Below, in pieces: positions 1 through 8,936 of a stretch of DNA of 64,000 nucleotides. Under the pieces are notes generated by a model. The model was given only the letters and a program-made list of their open reading frames with translations, had not been told where the DNA came from and searched no databases. Source of the stretch: Candidatus Eisenbergiella merdigallinarum (lineage in GTDB: Bacteria; Bacillota; Clostridia; Lachnospirales; Lachnospiraceae); the NCBI GenBank assembly GCA_019119355.1, contig DWXE01000028.1:1-64000 (forward strand). The letters run 5' to 3'. The position numbers and the translations under genes were made by a program. Positions within the stretch are counted from its first letter, which is position 1, and every line of letters begins with the position of its first letter.

Positions 1-41
1 TATATTTGGTTATTGGGCATATCTAATTATACCACGGATTG

Positions 42-66
42 CGGACTCTTCGGAGTCCGTTTTCTG
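42..66 (+). terminator. Rho-independent terminator, plus strand
   Basis: A 7-bp stem CGGACTC/GAGTCCG closed by a TTCG loop is followed by TTTTCTGTTTTTT. It would end a plus-strand transcript entering from the left edge of the window; that gene is outside the sequence. It faces the terminator of the exopolysaccharide operon just to its right. Confidence 0.75.
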
Positions 67-78
67 TTTTTTAGACAC

Positions 79-99
79 AAAAACGGAGCCGCTGCTCCG
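79..99 (-). terminator. Rho-independent terminator of the polysaccharide operon
   Basis: Read on the minus strand, CGGAGC-AGCG-GCTCCG is followed by TTTTTGTG. It lies about 70 bases after the stop of the last glycosyltransferase gene, so it probably ends the whole minus-strand exopolysaccharide operon and marks the operon's 3' boundary. Confidence 0.75.
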
Positions 100-167
100 G
101 TAGATGATTCTACTTTTGCAACGGCCCCTTCTTTTTGGTCCGGTATGAAATGCGCCTGCGCGCAGCT

Positions 168-1151
168 TCATTTCCTCAGCCGGGCGTGGGCTTTGCGGAC
201 GGTTTTGGGCGCGGCGGTGAGCAGGAGCAGGTAGACCCTGTTCTTCGAAGACAGCCAGGGATTCGTGAGGGTATCCCGCACGTGGCGGCGCAGGTAACGG
301 ATCACGTTCCGGTAAAACGGGTCTTTGGACGTCATCCGGCCGATCGGGATGTGCAGCAGATAGTCCAGGCGCTGAAACAGGCCGAAGCGCACCGCTTCCG
401 CCTTCAGCTGCGGGTAGCGCCGTCCCACCAGCTCCTCCACGAAGTCGGCGTTGTCCACGATGTCCAAAAAGACCCTGGAAAAATCGTCGGGGTCCTTTTT
501 TCTGGTGTTGCTCCCCAGCCGGTAGAAGACGTGGTACATCTGCTGCGGGAGGATGCACACCCCCGCGCCCTCCGAAAGCATTTCCACCAGCAGCCGGAAA
601 TCCTCGTTGAGCCTGCCCTCCGGAAACCTTTTTCCGACGAACAGGCTGCGGCGCACCAGCTTCGTACAAAAGGAGCAGTCCCCCCGGTGCAAAAGCAGCT
701 CCCGCAGGAAGTCCTCCGCCGGACAGAAGGTGACGGCCTCCGGCGGCGCGCACACGTCCGGCCGGCGGTTCCCGTCTTCGTCGATCTCGTCCCGGGAAGC
801 CTGGGCGATGTCCGCCCCCCTTCCCGCCGCCTCCTGCAAAAGGAGGGCGTACATTTCCGGATCGATCCAGTCGTCGCTGTCCACAAAGCCCAGCCATTCC
901 CCTCTCGCCCGTTCGATCCCCAGATTTCTGGCGGAGGAAGATCCCCCGTTTTCCTTATGAAACACCCGGATCCGGCGGTCCTCCTTCGCCAGGCGGTCGC
1001 ACAGCGCGCCGCTCCCATCTGTGGACCCGTCGTCCACCAGGAGGATCTCCAGATTCCGTTCGGTCTGGCTGCGGATGCTGTTGACGCAGCGTTCCAGGCA
1101 GTCCTCGATGTTGTAGACCGGCACGATGACGCTCAGCAGTACCTCTCCCAT
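168..1151 (-). CDS. Family 2 glycosyltransferase (GT-A fold)
   Basis: A 327-residue cytoplasmic glycosyltransferase that would add one sugar of the lipid-linked repeat unit. The N-terminal half shows the GT2 pattern: LLSVIVPVYN, the nucleotide-binding DDGSTDGS near residue 40, a GGSSSARN loop and the metal-binding FVDSDDW near residue 92. The C-terminal third is basic and probably membrane-associated. The start follows GGAGGGCTGAAC inside the end of the upstream gene, so translation is probably coupled. It is the last gene before the operon terminator. The family is clear; donor and acceptor sugars cannot be read from the sequence. Confidence 0.9.
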   Translation of the reverse strand: MGEVLLSVIVPVYNIEDCLERCVNSIRSQTERNLEILLVDDGSTDGSGALCDRLAKEDRRIRVFHKENGGSSSARNLGIERARGEWLGFVDSDDWIDPEMYALLLQEAAGRGADIAQASRDEIDEDGNRRPDVCAPPEAVTFCPAEDFLRELLLHRGDCSFCTKLVRRSLFVGKRFPEGRLNEDFRLLVEMLSEGAGVCILPQQMYHVFYRLGSNTRKKDPDDFSRVFLDIVDNADFVEELVGRRYPQLKAEAVRFGLFQRLDYLLHIPIGRMTSKDPFYRNVIRYLRRHVRDTLTNPWLSSKNRVYLLLLTAAPKTVRKAHARLRK

Positions 1152-1153
1152 GT

Positions 1154-2332
1154 TCAGCCCTCCAGCTTTCCTTCGTCGTATTTCCAGCGGGCGGAAAGGA
1201 CGGGAGCCCGGGACAGGGGGCCGCTGGCGAAAGCGGACGGGCAGCCGGCCTTCCAGCCCTCATAAAATTCCAGGCACGCCTCCGCCGCCCGCTGCGCGTT
1301 CCACTCCTCCGCGATGGTGCGCCAGGCGGCCCGGCCCATCCGCTCCACGGCTTCCGGATCCTTCACCGCTTCCTTCACCTTCCGTGCGAAGCCCTCATAG
1401 CTCCCGTCCTCCCAGGTGAGCCCGTTTTCCCCGTCCCGCACCAAAAAGGGGACGGCCCCTGCCCGGGCGTTAGCCACCGTGCAGCACCCGCTGTTCATCG
1501 CTTCGTTGACCACCGAGCCCCAGCCCTCCAGATAGTTGCTGGTGAACAGATGGATGGAGCAGCGCTCCATGAGATCCCGCACTTCGTCTGGCTTCAAAAA
1601 GCCGTACAGGCGAAACCGGGACGCCAGCCCCAGCCGGGCGATCTCCGCCTTCAGTTCCCCTTCCATGGGGCCGCTTCCCACGAAATGGATCAAAAAGCGC
1701 GCACCCATGTCGTCCAGTTCCTTCGCCAGCCGCACCACGTATTCCGGATGTTTTAAGGGAATCATCCGCCCCGCCCAGATCATCTGGATCACGTCGTCCC
1801 TCTTTCCCGCGAAGAGCCTGTCTTCCTCATACAGACGAAGCTTTGGGAAGTAGCCAAATTTCAGCTTTTTGCCCGGATAGGCGCCGATCAGGGAAAAATC
1901 AGAGGCCACATAGGCGCCGGCGCACAAAAGCCACACCGGGCGGTTCCTGAATTTCACGTGCTCCCGGTATTTGGCGGCCAGCCCCCTGGGGGAAACGGCC
2001 TTCCACTGCCCCTCCCGGTAAATCCGCTCGCTGATCCGAAAGGTCAGCCGGTCCGAGGAAAGCCGGGGCAAAAACAGATCCGTGCGCCGCGTCCACCCCG
2101 CCAGCACCAGGTCCGCCTCCTCGATCCGACGTCGGCACTCCCCCTCCTCCCGGTCGGAAAACCTCACGTAGGGGATCTTCTCCGGATCCAGCCCCCAGCC
2201 CATTTTCACCCGTTCTTCCTCCATGGGCTCGGTCTGGATGAAGGTATAATCGGATCCCAGCCTTTCGTACAGGGCGTCGGAAAAGGGGATCTGATGATGG
2301 TTGATATAGTTGGAAATGAAAACGGTTTTCAT
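1154..2332 (-). CDS. Family 4 glycosyltransferase (GT-B fold)
   Basis: A 392-residue GT-B type transferase. The C-terminal Rossmann half carries the usual GT4 signatures: an IWAGRMIPLKHPEYVV strand-helix, FVGSGPMEGEL, LYGFLKPDEV and a donor-binding EGWGSVVNEAMNSGC block, where the EX7E-like region contacts the nucleotide sugar. It begins MKTVFISNYINHHQIPFS, a start common in capsule-locus GT4 enzymes. It sits 2 bases from the next gene, so it is tightly co-transcribed with its neighbours in the polysaccharide operon. Specificity is unknown. Confidence 0.9.
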   Translation of the reverse strand: MKTVFISNYINHHQIPFSDALYERLGSDYTFIQTEPMEEERVKMGWGLDPEKIPYVRFSDREEGECRRRIEEADLVLAGWTRRTDLFLPRLSSDRLTFRISERIYREGQWKAVSPRGLAAKYREHVKFRNRPVWLLCAGAYVASDFSLIGAYPGKKLKFGYFPKLRLYEEDRLFAGKRDDVIQMIWAGRMIPLKHPEYVVRLAKELDDMGARFLIHFVGSGPMEGELKAEIARLGLASRFRLYGFLKPDEVRDLMERCSIHLFTSNYLEGWGSVVNEAMNSGCCTVANARAGAVPFLVRDGENGLTWEDGSYEGFARKVKEAVKDPEAVERMGRAAWRTIAEEWNAQRAAEACLEFYEGWKAGCPSAFASGPLSRAPVLSARWKYDEGKLEG

Positions 2333-2366
2333 AAAATCTCCCTTCCGGACTCTCCCTCCTGGAGTA

Positions 2367-3650
2367 TCACGCGATCTCCCGATAGGCCTCCATCAGCATC
2401 CGGTAATTGCGTTCCGGATCGTACTCCCTGGCGGCGAAACCGCGCTCCGATTCGGACAGGGCGCGGGCCAGGCCGTCCGAGGCGAAAATCTCCCGGACCG
2501 CCCGGGCCAGATCACGGGGATCTCCCTTTTCGAACAGAAGACCCCCTTTCCGGTCCTCCACCACGCTGGGGATTCCGCCCGCCCGGCTTGCCGCCACGGG
2601 CACTCCCAGAAGCTGCGCTTCCGCCACGGAATTGGGGGAATTTTCCACCGCGGAGGGGCAGACGAACAGATGGCTCTCCAGCATGGCCCGCTTCATCTCT
2701 TCCGCCCGCAGCGATCCCAGGATTTCCACCCTGCCCTGCAGCTTCCCCTTTCGGATCAGGGAGCGCAGATACTTACCGTAGGCCGGAATTTTCAGGCGGC
2801 TTTTGAGCCCTCCAACGCCCAGGACGCTGTTTCCCGCCACCGCGATCACGGCGTCCGGCGCATCTTGCAGGATTTCCTGCATCGCCTGCAACAAATAGTG
2901 AAATCCCTTCAGAGGATAGTCCCCCTGGCTTAAGAGAATCCTGTGTTTTCTGCAGGCGTCCGGATCCCAGCGCCCTTCGTAAAAGCAGTCCCGCATGGTT
3001 TCGTTGAGCTCGTGATAGACCGCGCGCTCATTCACCCTGCGGGCGTATTCCCGGTCGAACTCCGTGCGGCCCGCGATATGGCCGGCCAGGCGCAGCAGCT
3101 TTTCCTCCCGCTGTCCCCGGAGCATGAACTTCTCCTGCTGCTGCTTTAAGCTGTCCTTTCGCAGCACGTCCCGGAGGGTGCGGCTCTCCTGCACCCGTAC
3201 GGGCAGGTCAGCCATGTATTCCCGGGCGATTTCCCCGCAGATTCCCTGGATCCCCACCATGGTCTTGCCCGGACGGTTCCAGACTTTGGCGCAGGCATAG
3301 GCGTGGGGAAATTCCGTCCCGAAAATATGGACCAGATCCGGCAGGAAATCCGACAGAATCTGGCCGAAGCGCGGCCCCAGGGAAGGGTCGTCCTGCTCCG
3401 GCCGGTTCAGATCTTCCCCGAAGCCGTAACAGGACACCTCCCTGCGCCCCTCTCCCAAATAGAGTTTCCGGTTCATGGACGCGTACTCCCCTCCGGCCGG
3501 GAAGCAGATCCCCAGCGAGATCCCCGGATTTTCTTCCTTCAAAAAACGGCTCAGCACGCCGGAAAGCCACCCTTCCCGCACGCTGTACGGCGCGCCCAGC
3601 TGTACGGCGATCTCCGGCAGCATGATGTTGCAGACCCAAAGAACTCTCAT
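2367..3650 (-). CDS. Family 4 glycosyltransferase (GT-B fold)
   Basis: A 427-residue GT4 enzyme of the polysaccharide operon. The C-terminal half contains the LLSQGDYPLKGFHYLLQA motif that replaces the usual G-R-L-x-x-x-K-G stretch, then IAVAGNS, VEILGSLRAEEM, and a donor-binding SAVENSPNSVAEAQLLGVPV block ending in AGGIPSVV. The start follows a GGAGGTAAGA ribosome site. The donor block is unusually Ser/Asn-rich (ENSPNSVAEA) compared with the common EGFGLVxLEA, which hints at a different donor. It is one of seven clear glycosyltransferases here, so the repeat unit is probably large or branched. Confidence 0.9.
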   Translation of the reverse strand: MRVLWVCNIMLPEIAVQLGAPYSVREGWLSGVLSRFLKEENPGISLGICFPAGGEYASMNRKLYLGEGRREVSCYGFGEDLNRPEQDDPSLGPRFGQILSDFLPDLVHIFGTEFPHAYACAKVWNRPGKTMVGIQGICGEIAREYMADLPVRVQESRTLRDVLRKDSLKQQQEKFMLRGQREEKLLRLAGHIAGRTEFDREYARRVNERAVYHELNETMRDCFYEGRWDPDACRKHRILLSQGDYPLKGFHYLLQAMQEILQDAPDAVIAVAGNSVLGVGGLKSRLKIPAYGKYLRSLIRKGKLQGRVEILGSLRAEEMKRAMLESHLFVCPSAVENSPNSVAEAQLLGVPVAASRAGGIPSVVEDRKGGLLFEKGDPRDLARAVREIFASDGLARALSESERGFAAREYDPERNYRMLMEAYREIA

Positions 3651-3652
3651 TC

Positions 3653-4486
3653 TTACCTCCGTTCTGAAGCGCCTTTCCCGAGGCGATAAATCCCTGTCTT
3701 CACCTTATTATACGCGGCGGCCCATTTCTCATTCTCCGCCAGCCGCGTCCGCAGGGGCGCCAGCGTCAAAAGCATCGCCAGCCCGTACAAAAGAGCTTTT
3801 TTCGCGCCCAGATACCGCCGCACGATCTCCTTATGCTCCCGCTTCGATACCTCTTTGTTTTCCCGGGTTTCCGAAAAGCCGCCGCCTTCATAGTCCGCCA
3901 CCAGCACGTCCGTGTGAACCGCGAAGGCGCCCATCTCATAGACGCAAAACAGGAAGTGCTCATAGTCCGCCCGCACCCGGTATCGGGTCAGGTAGCCCCG
4001 CTTCGAAAAGAGGGCCGCGTCGTAAAAGCAGACCTGGTGGCAGGGGACGTTCCGGTAACAGGTGAAGTCGTCGATGTTGTGGGCGGATTCCACAGCGCAC
4101 TTCTGCTTCAGATTGTACTGATTTCCGTAGACGATCAGCGGCCTTCCCCCGGCACGCATTTCCTGCTCCCCGATGGCCTTCGCGATCCTGCCCAGCACGG
4201 TCCCATCGTGAAAGACGTCCCCGCAGTTCAAAAACTGCACGTACCGCCCCCTCGCTTCCTCCAGCGCCTGGTTCATGGCGTCGTAAATCCCCCGGTCCGG
4301 CTTTTGGATCAGGCGGATCCGGGGATCTTCGGGCACCGTACTCAGGGATCCGTCCCGGGAACCGCCGTCCTTAATGAGAATTTCAAAATCCGGATAGTCC
4401 TGCCGCAGCACGCTCTCCACGGTGGAAAGAAGGCGCTGTCCCGGATTCAGACATACCACCACGATGCTAAAAGAAATCCGCTCCAT
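3653..4486 (-). CDS. Family 2 glycosyltransferase
   Basis: A 277-residue GT2 transferase. It opens with ISFSIVVVCLNPGQRL and shows IKDGGSRDGS as the nucleotide-binding motif and GRYVQFLNCGDVF where the DxD normally sits. The Asn-Cys-Gly-Asp version is typical of the WcaA/colanic-acid-like GT2 group. The C-terminus has a hydrophobic stretch (LLYGLAMLLTLAPL), probably an interfacial anchor. Its start overlaps the end of the polymerase-like gene by 20 bases, so translation is probably coupled. The sugar specificity is unknown. Confidence 0.88.
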   Translation of the reverse strand: MERISFSIVVVCLNPGQRLLSTVESVLRQDYPDFEILIKDGGSRDGSLSTVPEDPRIRLIQKPDRGIYDAMNQALEEARGRYVQFLNCGDVFHDGTVLGRIAKAIGEQEMRAGGRPLIVYGNQYNLKQKCAVESAHNIDDFTCYRNVPCHQVCFYDAALFSKRGYLTRYRVRADYEHFLFCVYEMGAFAVHTDVLVADYEGGGFSETRENKEVSKREHKEIVRRYLGAKKALLYGLAMLLTLAPLRTRLAENEKWAAAYNKVKTGIYRLGKGASERR

Positions 4487-5621
4487 TGATCCACACTTTC
4501 TTCGTAAAGACCCAGGACTGATACGGCAGGACGCGGATTCCGCCTCCCGGCGCCGTATGCAGAAACCAGGCGAAATAAATCAGGGCAAAGAGGGCCGCGG
4601 CCCCCAGCATCAGCCGCTTTTTCTTCGGGTTTTGCAGGGAAGCGATCAGCCCCGGCACCAGAAGGATCTGGGGCGTGATCACGTAGTAGGCCAGCCGGGA
4701 CACCAGGGGCAGAAAGGAACCGCAGGTGTACAGCAGCAGCCCGAACAGGTTCAGCTTCAGAAAGAAGCGGTTCTGTCCCCCTTCCGGAAATCCCTCCTTC
4801 CGGCACAGCGCCGCCAGCCCGAAGACTGCCAGACAGCGCAGAATCCCGGAGGCGTTGGCCAAAAGCCCCACGTCGGAGGTCAGATAGACGGTATCCCGAT
4901 AGGTGGGATACCAGGTCAGGGCCAGCTCCAGGATCTGTTCCTGAAAGAAGAAGACGCCGGCGGACAAAACGCAGCCGGCGACCGCCATCCACCGCTTCCA
5001 GCGCAGGCCCGCCAGGGCGTACAGGGGCAGAATCACCAGCGCGGATTTGTGAAACAGCGCGGCGAACAAAACCAGCAGCGCGAATTTCCCGTACTGCTTC
5101 GAAAAGGCGTAGCGCAGCCCGTACAGGGCCAGGGCCAGGGCGAAATAGTAGCGCACCGTGGTGAAGGTCCGAAAATACAGGCCCAGCAGCATGAAAAGGG
5201 CGAAGGATCCGGCGAACCAGGTGCTCTGGTCGTACATGGCCTTCAAAAACACGAAAACCGTGGCCGCACCGAACAGGGCGAACACCAGCAGATAGTTTTC
5301 CCCTCCGCAGAGCGTATAAACCGCCCTGACCACGAAATTGAAGCCCGGCTCCGTGACCACGTAGGCCTGATCCGTCCCCGCGTAAATCTCGTGAAAGGTT
5401 TCCACATATTTGCCGTAGTCGTTCCCCACGTCCACCCGCAGGGCCGCAAGCCCGGCCAGAATCAGAAAAATGGCCGCCAGGCAGACCAGATCGAAGGCCC
5501 GCTTCCTGCTCATGCCGCCGCTTCGGACGGGATTTCCTCCCCTTCCGGCCCGGCGCATCCGCCCGTCCACCGACCAGGCCAGAGCGATGGTGAGGGCCGT
5601 TATTCCCGTATACAATATCAT
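4467..5621 (-). CDS. EpsG-like polysaccharide polymerase
   Basis: A 384-residue polytopic membrane protein with roughly ten hydrophobic segments. Residues RVDVGNDYGKYVETFHEIY near position 64 and EPGFNFVVRAVY after it match the EpsG/O-antigen polymerase signature (DY..Y...F then EPG...L). Proteins of this family polymerise undecaprenol-linked repeat units on the outer face of the membrane, the Wzy role. The start follows AGGAAGGAATTTTGATCG. It lies among glycosyltransferases and near the Wzz-like gene, as in Wzx/Wzy-type loci. It is the only polymerase candidate in the operon. Confidence 0.82.
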   Translation of the reverse strand: MILYTGITALTIALAWSVDGRMRRAGRGGNPVRSGGMSRKRAFDLVCLAAIFLILAGLAALRVDVGNDYGKYVETFHEIYAGTDQAYVVTEPGFNFVVRAVYTLCGGENYLLVFALFGAATVFVFLKAMYDQSTWFAGSFALFMLLGLYFRTFTTVRYYFALALALYGLRYAFSKQYGKFALLVLFAALFHKSALVILPLYALAGLRWKRWMAVAGCVLSAGVFFFQEQILELALTWYPTYRDTVYLTSDVGLLANASGILRCLAVFGLAALCRKEGFPEGGQNRFFLKLNLFGLLLYTCGSFLPLVSRLAYYVITPQILLVPGLIASLQNPKKKRLMLGAAALFALIYFAWFLHTAPGGGIRVLPYQSWVFTKKVWINGADFF

Positions 5622-5624
5622 CGA

Positions 5625-6416
5625 TCAAAATTCCTTCCTGCCGTCCCGAATCCCGGAGAAGAGCAGCCGCCGGGCTTCGGCGAAGGCCATGCCGCCGTCC
5701 CCCCACATCTTTCCCTTTCCCCGGAGCAAAAAGCGCAGCCCCATGACGGCGGCCAGCGGGCCGTAAAGGGCCCGGTAGAGCACGCCCCTGTCGTGAAAGA
5801 ATTTCCCGTCGTAGCCGTGAAACCAGGTGGAGGGCCGGGGCACTTCCTCCCCGATCTCCTCCGGAACGGCCCAGACCTTCAGGCCGGCCCGCAGGCAGTC
5901 CCTCAGAAACAGGCTGTCCTCCCCGTTGGCGTATCTGGCCCCGCCGCCGAACAGCAGGGAATAGGATAGGTTCGCGGCGTGCATCCGCTGCGTGCGCAGG
6001 GCGAAGCTGTAGGCCGGATAGCGGCCGCTGTTGTACCAGCGGACCCGGTGGGCCTCCTCCGTCCAGTAGGTGCGCCGGTCCGGATTTACCCTGACGTTGA
6101 ACAGCAGCATATCCGCCTCTGGGCGCTCTTCGAACGCCCGCAGGATCGTCTCCGCCGCGTCGGGCCGATAGACGATGTCCTCGTCCGAAAACAGGCACAG
6201 ATCCCCGTCCGCCCGCATCAGGGCGTTGTTCCGGGACAGGCCAACCCCCCGCTCCGCGAAATAATAGCAGCGGATCCGGCTGCCGCACCGTTCCCATTCG
6301 TCGTATCCGTTCTTCTCCCCCTGGACGATCAGGATGGACTCCGCCGGAAGGCGCATCCGCTCCGCCAGGACGCGGCCGTCCTCCTTTACCGCGGAAACCA
6401 GAATCTGCAGCCTCAT
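5625..6416 (-). CDS. Divergent family 2 glycosyltransferase
   Basis: A 263-residue protein with a reduced GT-A core. The usual N-terminal VIVPVYN is replaced by LQILVSAVK, but GVGLSRNNALMRADGDLCLFSDEDIVY contains the RN..L helix and the DED metal-binding motif of GT2 enzymes, and FGGGARYANGEDSLFLRDCLRAG resembles the acceptor-side G.EDxxF/L motif. It overlaps the start of the Wzz-like gene's stop by four bases (ATGA). The specificity is unknown; the family call rests on the two catalytic-site motifs. Confidence 0.78.
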   Translation of the reverse strand: MRLQILVSAVKEDGRVLAERMRLPAESILIVQGEKNGYDEWERCGSRIRCYYFAERGVGLSRNNALMRADGDLCLFSDEDIVYRPDAAETILRAFEERPEADMLLFNVRVNPDRRTYWTEEAHRVRWYNSGRYPAYSFALRTQRMHAANLSYSLLFGGGARYANGEDSLFLRDCLRAGLKVWAVPEEIGEEVPRPSTWFHGYDGKFFHDRGVLYRALYGPLAAVMGLRFLLRGKGKMWGDGGMAFAEARRLLFSGIRDGRKEF

Positions 6417-7522
6417 GTCAAATCCTCCAGGGATCCTTCGGAATCCTTAGGGTCCAGGGGATCCGTGAAATCCGCAGAATCCTCCGGATCCGGCACCGGT
6501 CCCCGTTTTTTCAGCGGCCTTCCGTAGTAGAGCCGCAAAAACCGGTTGTCCGCCTCCGCGATGATGGCTCCCATCACCTCCACGCCCTGCAGGGACAGGG
6601 TTTCCAGCACCGGGGAGAGCCGGCGCAGGCAGGGCGTCCCCCAGTCGATGACCACGAGGGCGGGAACCTCCCGCAGGGTTTCATAGTCCACGTCCTCTCC
6701 CAGAAGATCTTCCAGCAGGACCTCCCGAAACGCTTCCCTGCTGGCCCACCAGGTCAGGTTGGCGTTCAGGGCGGCCTCCCAGCGCGCTTCCGGCACCTTC
6801 GTCCGATAGCCGAATACGGGCAGGCGATAGCGCCGTTTCAGATCGCTTTCCAGCAGGACGGAATCGTCCAGCACATACCATCCGGCCAGGCCCAGGGCCC
6901 CGGCGAGAAGCCCCAGGATCGCCCCCAGCTCCGCCGCGTAAAGGGCGCGGTTTTCCGGGACCACCGGCTCCGCGGGCACGGTTTTCCAGGCTTCGATCCC
7001 GGTCAGCCCCCGGCCCTGCATGGTCTCCCCGAAGGCCGCCATGGCGCCGATATAGGCCACCGCGATCCGGTTGGACAGCTCTTCGTCCTCCGTGGTGAAG
7101 CTGGCCATGAGGAATTCCGGATCCGAGGCGATTTCCGTGCTGACGCTGGCCTCGATCTGCTCCCGGTCCGCTTCCGGCACCGCCTCCATCACGGGCAGGA
7201 TCACCCGGTCGGATTTCATCATGTCCCCCCAGGTGTAGGCGTTGTACTCGTTGATGAACTCCTTGAGCGTTTCGTCCTCCACCCGGATATCGTAGCCGAT
7301 GGAAAACAGCACCTGGGCCCGATACTGCAAAGGGCCCGCGGACGCCTGCCGGACGACGGCATACAGGGCCGCAGCAAAAAGAGCGCCAGCCGCCGCTGCC
7401 GCCAGTACCGCCCAGAGTTTCCCCCGGACGCAGAGGAAGAAGCGCTTTGCGTCCACTCCCTCCTGCCAGTAGAGCTCCCGCTCCCGGACGGGGATCCTTC
7501 CCCTTTCTTCCCGTTTCGTCAT
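6413..7522 (-). CDS. Wzz-like chain-length protein with degenerate kinase tail
   Basis: A 369-residue membrane protein with Wzz topology: transmembrane segments at about 37-57 and 197-218 enclose an extracellular region (about 58-196) containing a PxxP-like TVPAEPVVPENRAL before the second segment. Wzz proteins set polymer length together with the polymerase. The cytoplasmic part is odd: residues 287-334 (VPALVVIDWG to LRLYYG) resemble the last third of a bacterial tyrosine kinase, but no Walker A loop precedes them and no tyrosine cluster follows, only an acidic Asp/Pro/Ser tail. It is probably a kinase-dead remnant or a scaffold. No separate kinase gene is present in the operon. Confidence 0.8.
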   Translation of the reverse strand: MTKREERGRIPVRERELYWQEGVDAKRFFLCVRGKLWAVLAAAAAGALFAAALYAVVRQASAGPLQYRAQVLFSIGYDIRVEDETLKEFINEYNAYTWGDMMKSDRVILPVMEAVPEADREQIEASVSTEIASDPEFLMASFTTEDEELSNRIAVAYIGAMAAFGETMQGRGLTGIEAWKTVPAEPVVPENRALYAAELGAILGLLAGALGLAGWYVLDDSVLLESDLKRRYRLPVFGYRTKVPEARWEAALNANLTWWASREAFREVLLEDLLGEDVDYETLREVPALVVIDWGTPCLRRLSPVLETLSLQGVEVMGAIIAEADNRFLRLYYGRPLKKRGPVPDPEDSADFTDPLDPKDSEGSLEDLT

Positions 7523-8917
7523 CTACTTTTCTTCCTCTTCCATTTCGTGTTTCATGGCCGTCACCTGCTTCGCGTCCACCCCTTCGGTGCTGTCCGGTGA
7601 GAACAGGATTTTCAGCGTCAAAAGCATCAGCTTCAGATCCAGCCAGACCGTATAGTTTTCGATGTAAAACAGATCCAGCTTCAGCTTGTCATAGGGGGTG
7701 GTATTGTACTTGCCGTAAACCTGGGCGTATCCCGCCAGCCCCGCCTTGACCTTCATGCGGAAGGCGAACTCCGGCATCTCCTCCATATACTGGGCGATGA
7801 TTTCGGGGCGCTCCGGCCTGGGACCGATAAAGGACATCTCCCCTTTCAGGATGTTGATCAGCTGGGGGAGCTCGTCGATGCGCACGGCCCGGATGAATCT
7901 TCCCACCGGCGTGATGCGGGAATCGTGTTTGGAAGCCAGGCGGGCCACCCCGTCCTTTTCCGCGTCCACCCGCATGCTGCGGAATTTCAGGATCTGAAAT
8001 TCCCTGGCGTCCCGGGTGCACCGCACCTGTTTATAGAGCACCGGGCCTCCGTCGTATAACCTGATGACCACGGCGGTGACCAGCATGATGGGAGAGGTCA
8101 GAACGAGCAGGATCGCCGCGCAGACCAGATCGATGATCCGCTTCACAATCCGCTGTTCCACCCTGAGGGCGCATTCCCGGGTCAGCAGGATGGGCGTGTC
8201 GAACAGGTGCAGCTGGGTGCTGCCCTTGACGATCACGTCCGGGATTTTCGGCATCATATAGACCCGGATGGAGCGGCTGTAGCAGTATTTGAGCAGCACG
8301 TTCCTGTCCTTCGTATGGATGTCCCAGAGCACAACCGCGTCGTAGCCGGGCAGCGCCGCCCGGATCGCGTCATACCCTTCTTTGATATTCATGCACCGCT
8401 CCACCCGGTACTTGTCCTTCCTGCTGGCGAACTTGTTCAGGATGTCCCCGATGGCCCTCTCGCCGTGCACCAGAAGGAGACGCCGGGGCGGAAATGCCCT
8501 GCGGTAGATCAGGTTGCAGATCCAGATCCAGACCGCGGAGAAAACCAGCTGATAGACGGTCATGGGAACCATCTTTTCCCCGCTGATGACGAACCAGCCG
8601 TACATCAGGCAGAGCTGGGCGTAGGTGAGCACGTTGACGCAAAGCAGGGCGAACAGCTGGGACAAAAATACGTCCATGGGCTTTAAATAGCCGATTTTCA
8701 GGGCGCCGTAGGTGTTGGAAAAAAAGAACAGCAGGACGAAATAGATCCCGACGACCAGGATATGTCCGTTTACGTTGAAGCGGTTGCCGGTCTTCCAGAA
8801 AATATGGTTGTAAAAATAGTTGTACCACATGTACGCGTAAAAGGCGGTCAGCGCGCACAGCCCCGCCACGGACAGCGCCAGCATCATCAGCCTTTTCAGG
8901 GATTCGTTTTGTCTCAT
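7523..8917 (-). CDS. Polyprenyl-phosphate sugar-1-phosphate transferase (initiating enzyme)
   Basis: A 464-residue membrane enzyme that would start repeat-unit synthesis by moving a sugar-1-phosphate from a nucleotide sugar to undecaprenyl phosphate. It has four N-terminal transmembrane segments, a CoA-binding-like middle domain, then a fifth hydrophobic hairpin and the catalytic bacterial sugar-transferase domain: KRIIDLVCA, VLYKQVR, ILKFRSMRVDAE, IDELPQLINILKGEMSF and GPRPERPE. Length and order fit the WbaP/WcaJ class. It follows the family arrangement and has a good AAAGGAAAAC ribosome site. Galactose, glucose or other hexose specificity cannot be told. Confidence 0.93.
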   Translation of the reverse strand: MRQNESLKRLMMLALSVAGLCALTAFYAYMWYNYFYNHIFWKTGNRFNVNGHILVVGIYFVLLFFFSNTYGALKIGYLKPMDVFLSQLFALLCVNVLTYAQLCLMYGWFVISGEKMVPMTVYQLVFSAVWIWICNLIYRRAFPPRRLLLVHGERAIGDILNKFASRKDKYRVERCMNIKEGYDAIRAALPGYDAVVLWDIHTKDRNVLLKYCYSRSIRVYMMPKIPDVIVKGSTQLHLFDTPILLTRECALRVEQRIVKRIIDLVCAAILLVLTSPIMLVTAVVIRLYDGGPVLYKQVRCTRDAREFQILKFRSMRVDAEKDGVARLASKHDSRITPVGRFIRAVRIDELPQLINILKGEMSFIGPRPERPEIIAQYMEEMPEFAFRMKVKAGLAGYAQVYGKYNTTPYDKLKLDLFYIENYTVWLDLKLMLLTLKILFSPDSTEGVDAKQVTAMKHEMEEEEK

Positions 8918-8936
8918 GTTTTCCTTTCCATTCCTC

